Source of the DNA: Streptomyces xylophagus
GTDB taxonomy: Bacteria > Actinomycetota > Actinomycetes > Streptomycetales > Streptomycetaceae
Direction: 5' to 3'
Assembly: GCF_000716435.1 (NCBI RefSeq)
Contig: NZ_JNWO01000046.1
Coordinates: 1 to 38,287, forward strand
Length of the DNA: 38,287 nucleotides
The notes under the pieces are model-generated. The model was not told the origin of the DNA, did not search any database, and saw only the letters and a list, made by a program, of their open reading frames with translations. Position numbers and translations under genes: made by a program. Positions 15,696 through 23,121 of the stretch are shown here, in pieces (position 1 is the stretch's first letter; each line of letters begins with the position of its first letter).

Positions 15696-17531
15696 TCACG
15701 CGTAGGCAGATGCCTGGACCTTGTAGAGGGCGGCGTACTCCCGCCCTGCTGCCATGAGCTCGTTGTGGGTGCCGTGTTCCACGACCTTCCCGTCTTTCAG
15801 CACGATGATCCGGTCGACCATGCTCAGTGCGGAGAAGCGATGTGAGATCAGGATGGTTACACCGCCTCGGCGCCCGCTGGTCTTCGTGGCCCGTCGGGTG
15901 ATCCTCTCGAACAATTCTTGTTCGGCGTGGGGATCGAGGGCAGAGGTAGGTTCGTCGAGCACCGCAAGGAGCGGTTCGCCCCGCATCAGGGAACGGGCCA
16001 GCGCGAGCTTTTGCCACTGTCCATGGGAGAGTTCCACTCCGCCGTGGGAGCTCCCCAGCGGTGTGCTCAGGCCTTCCGGCAGGACAACGATGACGTCCGC
16101 CGCGCCGGCCTCGTCGAGTGCCTCACGCACTGCCCTCTCGTCACCCGCGCGCGCCAGGTCTCCGACTCCCACGACCTCGCCCGCGGTGAGGTGGAATTTC
16201 GAGAAGTCCTGGAAGGCGGCCGCGTTCGTGTTGTACCACTGCTCGGGATCCATCCGGGAGACCTGCTGCCCGTCGACGGTGATCTCTCCCCTCGTCGGGT
16301 GGTACATCCCGAGGAGCAGCTTGATCAGAGTGGTCTTGCCAGCGCCGTTGAGCCCGACGATGCCCACTGTCGATCCGGCCGGCACAGACACGTCGATGTT
16401 TCTGAGGACCTCCCGCCCGCTGCCCGGATAGCTGAAGCAGACGTCCTTGAGGACCAGTCCTTCGCCGATATGGGTGGGTGCGGGTTTGTTCCCCCTCGGC
16501 TGGCTGGCGGCGTATTCGCGAATCCACAGGTACTCGGCCGCGACGCGTCTGGCCTCCATGATCTCGCCCGCGCCGCCCACGGTGTCCGAGACCTGAAGGC
16601 GCAGACGCACCGACAGGGTGATTATCATGACGACGTCCCCGAGGTCTGCCTGGCCGTTTTGGACAAGTTGCGCCACGATTGCGAGCGCGCCCGCGAGTCC
16701 GGCTGCGTAGCAGGTCCAGCCAGCGGCCTGCCAGAGTGCGGCCTTCATCCGGGCCGTGTGCTCCACTTTTCTGCACTTCTCCCAGTGTTCGTCGGCGAGT
16801 TCGGACAGGAAGGAGCCACTGCCTGCGATCCATATCTCCTTCGCCGATCCGGGTGTAACGCACAGCGAGTGCAGTTGCTGCTCGTGCCGGATGGTCTGCG
16901 AGATGCGCTCCAGCGCGGTGGAAACGATTCGCTGGCCTCGTCGACCGCACCACAGCGGTGGCAGGGCGAGGAACGCCAGGCCGGTGAGCACGGGGCTGAT
17001 GGAGCCGAGCAGCACTACGGACAGCAGAAGGCTTAACGCAGATGCCGCCGCGTCCGCGATCGTCCAGCAGGATTGGGACAGTTGCTTGGTCCCCTGTTGC
17101 AGGATCTCCACCCGGTTGAGGTATTCGGGCTCCTCCAAGTGCGTGACAGTGGGGATCCCCGCCGTAGCGTGCAGAACCTCCTCCGCAACCAGTACCGCGA
17201 CCCGGTCGGACAGGTCTCCCTGCAGGTGGGTCTGAATCCGGTGGCAGGCCGCCCGGATGACGTGACCGGCTACGCCGGCGGCGACGGCGGCTACGACACC
17301 GACAGCGATCCTGTCCCGGCAGGCCGCCACGATCCAGCGCTGGCTGAGCGCGATGGCACCGATGGAGAGGGCGTAAGCGACGGTGAGGACTGCGATCAGG
17401 CCGACGGCTCTGGGGTCGGCCCGGGAGGCGAGGCGCAGCATGTGCCGGAATACCGCAGATGCGCGGAGGGGCTTCTCCGAAGCCCCGGCATCGGCGGCGT
17501 GGGCGGCTCGGATGGTGGGGATCGGGTTCAT
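15696..17531 (-). CDS. ABC transporter, permease-ATPase fusion (exporter 2)
   Basis: A 611-residue half-transporter. The N-terminal membrane domain has about six hydrophobic segments (residues 40-300). The ATPase domain has Walker A GLNGAGKTT (393-401), signature LSHGQ (501-505, Gly to His), Walker B LLAVLDE (521-527) and switch His564. The start overlaps the stop of the preceding exporter gene (ATGA, 17528-17531), so the two are probably made together and may pair as a heterodimer exporting the product. Codon 166 (17034-17036) is TTA, a candidate bldA control point. Confidence 0.9.
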   Translation of the reverse strand: MNPIPTIRAAHAADAGASEKPLRASAVFRHMLRLASRADPRAVGLIAVLTVAYALSIGAIALSQRWIVAACRDRIAVGVVAAVAAGVAGHVIRAACHRIQTHLQGDLSDRVAVLVAEEVLHATAGIPTVTHLEEPEYLNRVEILQQGTKQLSQSCWTIADAAASALSLLLSVVLLGSISPVLTGLAFLALPPLWCGRRGQRIVSTALERISQTIRHEQQLHSLCVTPGSAKEIWIAGSGSFLSELADEHWEKCRKVEHTARMKAALWQAAGWTCYAAGLAGALAIVAQLVQNGQADLGDVVMIITLSVRLRLQVSDTVGGAGEIMEARRVAAEYLWIREYAASQPRGNKPAPTHIGEGLVLKDVCFSYPGSGREVLRNIDVSVPAGSTVGIVGLNGAGKTTLIKLLLGMYHPTRGEITVDGQQVSRMDPEQWYNTNAAAFQDFSKFHLTAGEVVGVGDLARAGDERAVREALDEAGAADVIVVLPEGLSTPLGSSHGGVELSHGQWQKLALARSLMRGEPLLAVLDEPTSALDPHAEQELFERITRRATKTSGRRGGVTILISHRFSALSMVDRIIVLKDGKVVEHGTHNELMAAGREYAALYKVQASAYA

Positions 17532-19453
17532 GAGACGGCCTTCTGCCGTCGGAAACGCGAGGCTTGGAGTGTGAACAGACCCGCGTACTGGCCGCCTTCG
17601 GCCATCAGCTTCTCGTGGGTGCCCTGTTCGGTGATCCGGCCGTCATGAAGTACGAGGATGCGGTCCGCGTTGCGTATGGTCGACATACGGTGGGAGATCA
17701 CGACGATGGTCGCCCCGGGGACGCTGCGGATGACGCGCTCGTAGAAGGCTGCCTCCGCATGTGGGTCGAGATGGGCTGTCGGCTCGTCGAGAACGACGCA
17801 GGTGCGGCCCCGTTCCAGGGCATACAGGGAACGGGCGATGGCGAGTTGCTGCCACTGCCCTCCTGACAGGCCGCCGACGGCGGTTTCCGCAGACCACAGC
17901 GAGGTCTCCAGGCCTTGAGGCAGGCGGGAGAGCAGGTCCTCGCCTCCCGCCCGGAGGACCGCGTCCGCCGCCCCGGCGTCGTCGCCATCGTGCCCGGGTG
18001 CCGACAGCCTGACGTTCTCGGCCGCTGACAGCGGGTAGCGCACGAAGTCCTGGAAGACGACGGTGAGTCGTCGCCTCCACTCGTCGAGACGGACCGTGGA
18101 GAGGTCTTGGCCGTCCAGGAGGATCCTGCCGCCGCATGGGCGGTACAGCCCAGCGAGGAGCTTGATCAATGTGGTCTTCCCGGTACCGTTCGGGCCGACG
18201 ATGGCCGTCACCTCGCCTGACCGCAGTTCCAGGGTCAGTGCGTCGAATATCTTTCGGTCGGACCCGGGATAGCTGAACGTGACGTCCTCGAAACGGATGG
18301 TGGGCTGCTCGGCCTGCAGCACCTGTCTGCCGCCCGTGCAGTCCGCGGCTGCCTGACATCTCTGGACCACGCGGTCCATCGCGCTGTAGGCCCGGGAGCC
18401 GCTCTCGATGTCGAACGCCTCACGTCCGATGAAGCTCACGCTTAGGATCGCCCACAGCGACACCAGGCAAGCCGCCAAGGTGGCAACGGAGATCTTTCCG
18501 GACAGGGCAGCGAGACTCGGCAGAAGCATGCCTACGAGAGCTGATCCTCCGGTGAGGAGCAGCGTCCAGTGCTGGTCACTGAGGACTCCGCGCAGTTCCG
18601 CCGAATAGGTGTCGATCCACTGCTCGGCCTCGCGACGGCGCAGCCGGGCGAAATGGGTGGCGAGCCCGTAGAGCCTCACTTCCTTGGCATCCGCCGTCCC
18701 GCCGAGGACGGAGGACCAGTATTGTGCGCGCCTCTCGATCGGGGCTGCGCTGTCCTGGGCGTCTGCAAGGTAGAGCCACTGACGGCGCAGCAGCGTCCGG
18801 GTGAGCAGTGCTGCCGCGAGCACCGCAGCGGCCAGGGCCGTGGAGAATCTTGCCAGGACTCCCGCAGCGGCCATCGCGCCGATGATGCGGCCGGACAGAC
18901 TCAGCTGGGCCGTCACCGCCAGGCCGGGAGAGCGGTTCTGTCCGCGGCTTGCCAGGCCGATGTCGGCGGCGCGGAGGAGGTCATCCTGGAATTCGGAGTT
19001 CTCCAGGTGGACGATGGTGTCCGGTGCCATCGCGAGCTGACGTGTTCGCGACCGCAGTTGCCCGTCTATCCGTGCGGCGATGTCCTGCTCCAGGACACCC
19101 TTTCCGGCGTCAATCACCTGCCCGAGCAGGAGGATTCCCCCGATGCCCGCTAGGAGGAGGGTGGTGGGGACGGTCTGCGGACTGCGGGTGCCGGACGCAC
19201 CCGATGCGATCGCCCCCGTTAGGCGGCCGGCGAGTAGCGCATTGGTCCCGGGGACCAGAGCGCTGCCCAGAATGGCGACGAACAGGAGTGATACGGATCC
19301 GGCGCCGCCGTGTCGCAGGAGCGAGAGCAACCGGAGCCGGAAGCGCCAGGTTTCGTGAAGGCCGCGAATGTACTGGGTCACATGCTCGATTGGGTACGAC
19401 GGTGTCCCCGGGCCTTCGTCGTGTGAACAGCCCACTTTGTGTAACTCGCTCAT
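17528..19453 (-). CDS. ABC transporter, permease-ATPase fusion (exporter 1)
   Basis: A 641-residue half-transporter starting at the ATG at 19453, which overlaps the aldehyde dehydrogenase stop (ATGA). Membrane segments lie at about residues 50-345. The ATPase domain has Walker A GPNGTGKTT (420-428), signature LSGGQ (529-533), Walker B VVLDEPT (553-559) and switch H586. The canonical signature here and the altered one in the partner fit an asymmetric heterodimeric ABC exporter. A likely role is export of, or resistance to, the cluster's product. Confidence 0.9.
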   Translation of the reverse strand: MSELHKVGCSHDEGPGTPSYPIEHVTQYIRGLHETWRFRLRLLSLLRHGGAGSVSLLFVAILGSALVPGTNALLAGRLTGAIASGASGTRSPQTVPTTLLLAGIGGILLLGQVIDAGKGVLEQDIAARIDGQLRSRTRQLAMAPDTIVHLENSEFQDDLLRAADIGLASRGQNRSPGLAVTAQLSLSGRIIGAMAAAGVLARFSTALAAAVLAAALLTRTLLRRQWLYLADAQDSAAPIERRAQYWSSVLGGTADAKEVRLYGLATHFARLRRREAEQWIDTYSAELRGVLSDQHWTLLLTGGSALVGMLLPSLAALSGKISVATLAACLVSLWAILSVSFIGREAFDIESGSRAYSAMDRVVQRCQAAADCTGGRQVLQAEQPTIRFEDVTFSYPGSDRKIFDALTLELRSGEVTAIVGPNGTGKTTLIKLLAGLYRPCGGRILLDGQDLSTVRLDEWRRRLTVVFQDFVRYPLSAAENVRLSAPGHDGDDAGAADAVLRAGGEDLLSRLPQGLETSLWSAETAVGGLSGGQWQQLAIARSLYALERGRTCVVLDEPTAHLDPHAEAAFYERVIRSVPGATIVVISHRMSTIRNADRILVLHDGRITEQGTHEKLMAEGGQYAGLFTLQASRFRRQKAVS

Positions 19454-20835
19454 GTCAGGTTGACGGTGATGGTCTTGGGCCGCTGATATTCGGAGATGGC
19501 GAGAACGCTGAGGTCCGTACCGTGTCCGGACTGCTTCCTCCCGCCGTGCGGTAGTTCGGCGGTCTGTTCGAGGTGGCAGTTGACCCATACCTCGCCCGCA
19601 TCCAGCTGGCGTGCGATGCCGAGGCCAGCTGCCGCCGATGTCGACCAGACACTTGCCGCGAGGGCGTGGGACACGCTGTTCGCCAGGTCCACTGCGTCGT
19701 CCTCGCGCTCTGCGGCCTGGACGGTGAGCGCGGGACCGAAGGTCTCCTCCACGACGGCGGGGGCGTCATCCGGCAGGTCGGCAAGGATCACGCCGGGGCG
19801 CCAGTATCCGCCCGTTTCGTGGTCGCTGAGGAACACATCGCCGACGTGCCGGACTCCGGCAGGGGATGCATCGACGATCCGGTCGTAGCGGGCGAGTTGG
19901 TCCGGATTGTTGAGCGGTCCGAAGTCGACGCCGGCCTTCTTGCTCTGCATAGCCTGGCCGAGCCGCTCGATGACCTCTTCGTAGTTGCCGCGTAGTGTGA
20001 TGACCCGTGCGGGTGCCGCGCAGCTCTGCCCGGCGTTGTAGGTGCCGGCTCCTACCAAGCGCTCGTAGGTGTAGTCCGGTGCATCCGGCAGCACGATGGC
20101 AGGGCAGTTGCCGCCGAGTTCGAGGCTCACCCGGCGTAATCCGGCTCTGGCCAGCACGTCAAACCCGGTGGCCCTGCTTCCTGTGAACGCAACCGCGTCG
20201 ACCGGACTCTCGACGAGCAGCCGTCCGGTGTCCCGCCCGCCAGGCACCGTGACAAGGATGTCGGGGCCGAGGACGTCCGCCGCGTCCTCGGCAGCCAGCA
20301 GCATGCTGTCCGGAGTTGTCTCGGCCGGTTTGACGACGACAGCGTTGCCTGCGGCGAGCGCGGGAGCGAACCGCCATACCGCCATCAACAGGGGGTAGTT
20401 CCATGGCACGATCGCTGCGATCACGCCCAGTGGTTCCCATCGGACCCAGCTCTCACGGCCGGGCAGTCTGTGCCCGCTGCCAGGGGACTGGTCCGTCCGT
20501 ATCGCGCCCGCATAGAACCTGATCAGGTCGACACACTGCTCGACCTCGCCGCTCGCCTCCGCCAGCGGTTTGCCTGTCCCTGCCCGCTCGGCCGCGACGT
20601 ACTGATCCGCTCTGCTCTCAATCGCGTCGGCGAATCTGAGCAGCTTCCGGGACCGCTCGCCTGTCGTCAGTGCCGACCATCTGGCGCTGGCGCTGCGCGC
20701 AGTCCGCACTGCTGCGCTAACGCGCTGCTCGTCCGCGTCGGGAACTTCGATCCTCGGGTGGCCGGTACGTGGATCCGCGACTCTGCCAGCCGGAGTGTTC
20801 CCCGGCGTCCTCGCGGGCAAATGAGAGATTGTCAT
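19450..20835 (-). CDS. NAD(P)-dependent aldehyde dehydrogenase
   Basis: A 461-residue ALDH-superfamily enzyme that oxidises an aldehyde to the acid. The catalytic set is complete: N146 in PWNYPLL, K169 in VVKPAE, general base E239 in LELGGN and nucleophile C272 in GQSCAAP. Overall it resembles aminoaldehyde or succinate-semialdehyde types, but the substrate cannot be assigned. It is the first gene of the leftward operon. The ATG at 20835 starts MTISHLPARTPG, with no clear ribosome site. Codon 233 (20137-20139) is TTA. Confidence 0.9.
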   Translation of the reverse strand: MTISHLPARTPGNTPAGRVADPRTGHPRIEVPDADEQRVSAAVRTARSASARWSALTTGERSRKLLRFADAIESRADQYVAAERAGTGKPLAEASGEVEQCVDLIRFYAGAIRTDQSPGSGHRLPGRESWVRWEPLGVIAAIVPWNYPLLMAVWRFAPALAAGNAVVVKPAETTPDSMLLAAEDAADVLGPDILVTVPGGRDTGRLLVESPVDAVAFTGSRATGFDVLARAGLRRVSLELGGNCPAIVLPDAPDYTYERLVGAGTYNAGQSCAAPARVITLRGNYEEVIERLGQAMQSKKAGVDFGPLNNPDQLARYDRIVDASPAGVRHVGDVFLSDHETGGYWRPGVILADLPDDAPAVVEETFGPALTVQAAEREDDAVDLANSVSHALAASVWSTSAAAGLGIARQLDAGEVWVNCHLEQTAELPHGGRKQSGHGTDLSVLAISEYQRPKTITVNLT

Positions 20836-21019
20836 TGTGTGCGACCTGATTCGGAAATCGGTGTTCACGGGTGACGGCGAAATGAGCGATCGGCCGAGAA
20901 TCTGGTTCCATGACGAGCTCCATCGGAGCGCAGCATCGTCTGACTTCAGGCAGGAACACGGCACACCTTCCGCATCTCTGCTCCGCCGTGCCCACTGTCT
21001 AAATATCTATTGTTCGCTG

Positions 21020-21036
21020 CGTCTCCTTCCGAGACG
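21020..21036. promoter_or_regulatory. Inverted repeat, possible operator
   Basis: CGTCTC-cttcc-GAGACG, a 6-bp perfect stem with outer GTT/AAC arms (21012-21014 / 21037-21039) separated by a bulge, about 190 bp upstream of the leftward operon and beside the AT-rich TAAATATCTATTG stretch (about 21000-21011). A binding role is inferred from position only. Confidence 0.3.
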
Positions 21037-21567
21037 AACGCGACATCTCAGATGGTTCTCAACAGTCGCCGGCGAGTTGTATACCTGCCTGCCGTAAGCG
21101 CGCTTATGGGACCAGTTCGACCTGGCCTGTTCGATCCCTCGAATACCGGTAGGTAAAGGGAGGAGGGGAAGGGTCGCGGTATTGACCTCTCGACTCCCGA
21201 TCGAACGGTCTCCGAGCCAACGGTCCGTCAACCGTAGCCCTAGGCAGGCGAGTTCACAAGGTCCACCCTTCGGGTAATGGCCTGGTCAAGGTGGAGTTCG
21301 GTCGCTTGACAGGCCATGTTCGGACTGCCAGCGTGTCGCTCCGGCAAGCGCTTCACATGGAATTGAAGGTCGGGCTAGAGGGCGTTCAACAATCCCAAGC
21401 GGAGCGACCTGGGAGATCAGCGCGGCGAGGATCCCGTTGGGCATCCGCACAGGAACTCATCCATTCCGCTTGCATAGCGCCAGATCGAGCGAGACCCCGA
21501 CAGGGGAAGGGCCCCGAGTGCGGCACGCCTGACGCGGCACACCCTTCCATCCCACCTCCACAGTCAA

Positions 21568-21596
21568 CTGACAAGAATTACACAGCATTCTAATAG
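21568..21596 (+). promoter_or_regulatory. Candidate sigma-70-type promoter for the rightward operon
   Basis: A -35-like CTGACA (21568-21573), a 17-bp spacer and a -10-like TAATAG (21591-21596). This would give a leader of about 120 bases before the first gene at 21722. Confidence 0.4.
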
Positions 21597-21721
21597 TTGA
21601 CCTTGCCGGAATCGGTTACCGGCCATCAGAACCGTAGCGCAGGGTGTTTCCTGCACTCTTTTCCGCCGCGGGAAGCATGCAATCTGTCGCATAAGAGTCT
21701 GCCTTTAGAAGGGAATTGTCC

Positions 21722-22150
21722 GTGCGTGAGTTCGACCCCGCCGAGCACCTTCGTACCTTCGAGAAGTGCCCTCGCGTACAGCTGCGGGACGGAAGAGGAT
21801 CTGAGCTCTCCGGGGTGACGGGCCGTTCTGGACCACAGGCCCGGGGTTTCTCCGGCCAGGCCATCGGTCTGGACGAGATCAACATGGAGCCCGGAACCCG
21901 CTTCGAGTTGCACGAGCACGAAGGCGACCACATCCTCTACGTCCTTGAGGGGCAGGGAGGGATCTTCGTCGAGGGTGTGCTCCACCAACTCTCCGTGGGC
22001 GACTCGGTCTTCGTCCCAGCCGAGACCCCCCACGGCGTCTCCACCGTCGAGGGGGCCACCGGCCCGTTCCGGTTCCTCGCCTTCGGGGTGCCGCACCATC
22101 CGCTCGATGACGACGACCGGATGCACCTGATCGACCTCCAGGAAGCCTGA
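21722..22150 (+). CDS. Cupin-domain protein
   Basis: A 142-residue cupin. The GTG at 21722 is chosen for the GAAGGGA 7 bases upstream. Motif 1 is HEHEGDHILYVLEGQG (about residues 62-77) with the spaced histidines that bind metal. Motif 2 follows as VGDSVFVPAETPHGVSTVEG. The full ligand set is present, so a metal-dependent enzyme (isomerase, dioxygenase or cyclase type) is likely. Such small cupins in biosynthetic clusters often act on reactive intermediates. It starts the rightward operon and is followed after 25 bp by a second cupin-like gene. Confidence 0.75.
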   Translation: MREFDPAEHLRTFEKCPRVQLRDGRGSELSGVTGRSGPQARGFSGQAIGLDEINMEPGTRFELHEHEGDHILYVLEGQGGIFVEGVLHQLSVGDSVFVPAETPHGVSTVEGATGPFRFLAFGVPHHPLDDDDRMHLIDLQEA

Positions 22151-22175
22151 GACCAGCGGACCCGGGGAGTAGCCC

Positions 22176-22841
22176 ATGGACTGGAGCGCCTTTGTAGCCG
22201 CGCTTGCATCCGACGTCGACTGGTCAGACCCCCGCTATGCGGAACGCCAGACGCCGGTCGTCGAGGAGATACTGCTGCGAGCTGCCAACGCCCCGGGGCT
22301 CGTTCAGGAGCGCACCGAAGCAATCCTGGCGGACGACGAGCTGTTCGGGCGGCTGGCACCGCACATGAACTACCCGCGCATCCTGATGGACAAGTTCGTC
22401 CTCCACATGGACCGTGAAAGCCCCTTTCGGGTACGCCTGCACCGTTTCAAGACACGACGCCAGAACGGCGGTGCCGTCGAGAAGGTGCACTTCCACAAAT
22501 GGCACTGCAGCACAGTGATGCTTCGTGCCGGCTACCGGGAGCGGCAGTTCAGCATCCTCGAATGTGACGAGGAGGCCCGCACCGCCCGACTCGACACCGC
22601 TGTGGAGCACAAGCTCTATCAAGGGCAGACGAACTCGCTGCCCGCCGGCAGGCCTCACCAGGTGATCAATGACAGCGACACCGAGCCATGCATCACCCTG
22701 TTCGTCCGGGGCCCCTCCGTACTGCCCAGTGCCCGGATCTTCGATCCCGGCAAGCAGACCTTCTACGACACGTACGGCCCGGACGAGCAACTGAGGGTCG
22801 GCCTCAGCCACATGGGCCGTCTGGACCCGAATTTCCACTAG
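22176..22841 (+). CDS. Cupin-like metal-binding protein, unassigned
   Basis: A 221-residue protein from the ATG at 22176 (GGGGAG 8 bases upstream). The first 85 residues are helical. The C-terminal part holds VHFHKWHCSTVMLRAGYRER (about 106-125) and SLPAGRPHQVINDSDTE, which resemble the two cupin motifs, with HxHxxHC as a likely metal site. A cysteine-dioxygenase-like or other non-haem iron role is possible, but I cannot name the reaction. It ends 19 bp before the carrier-protein gene. Confidence 0.55.
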   Translation: MDWSAFVAALASDVDWSDPRYAERQTPVVEEILLRAANAPGLVQERTEAILADDELFGRLAPHMNYPRILMDKFVLHMDRESPFRVRLHRFKTRRQNGGAVEKVHFHKWHCSTVMLRAGYRERQFSILECDEEARTARLDTAVEHKLYQGQTNSLPAGRPHQVINDSDTEPCITLFVRGPSVLPSARIFDPGKQTFYDTYGPDEQLRVGLSHMGRLDPNFH

Positions 22842-22860
22842 CCCGGCGACGGAGTGCACT

Positions 22861-23121
22861 GTGACTGGTCCATCCACCCACGACGCCCTGATCGACCTCC
22901 TCAGATCCCACAGCCCCGAACTGCGGGACGGCAGGGCCGAGCCCGAGCCGGACGACGAGCTCATCGCCCTCGGCATCGACTCGCTGGAACTCCTCTCACT
23001 CGGCGCAGATATGGAGGAGACGTTCGACATCGACATCGACAACGCGGCGCTCGGCTCTGCGAAGACGGTCGCGGATCTGCTGGTGATACTCGAACCGGTA
23101 CAGCGGCAGGGTGCCGAGTGA
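22861..23121 (+). CDS. Acyl carrier protein
   Basis: An 86-residue free-standing carrier protein starting at the GTG at 22861. The phosphopantetheine site is the Ser in GIDSLELLSL (about residue 41), in the usual position at the start of helix 2, followed by an acidic helix (ADMEETFDIDIDN). It overlaps the ketosynthase start by four bases (GTGA), implying equal output of the two. It should hold the acyl chain worked on by the ketosynthase or loaded by one of the two AMP-forming ligases. Confidence 0.9.
   Translation: MTGPSTHDALIDLLRSHSPELRDGRAEPEPDDELIALGIDSLELLSLGADMEETFDIDIDNAALGSAKTVADLLVILEPVQRQGAE

Larger units (their letters stand above)
20836..21721. promoter_or_regulatory. Divergent control region between the two operons
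   Basis: 886 bp without a credible gene. It separates the leftward (aldehyde dehydrogenase) and rightward (cupin) operons and is more AT-rich in places, for example 21000-21012 and 21570-21600. It contains an imperfect hairpin (CGTCTC 21020-21025 / GAGACG 21031-21036, extended by a second short GTT/AAC arm) and a promoter-like site at 21568-21596. No regulator gene is present anywhere in the cluster, so control must act on this region from elsewhere. Confidence 0.6.

Noticed and set aside
20960..21600. Several 60-100 codon frames in the divergent region
   Set aside because: They lack ribosome sites and codon bias, and overlap each other on both strands.
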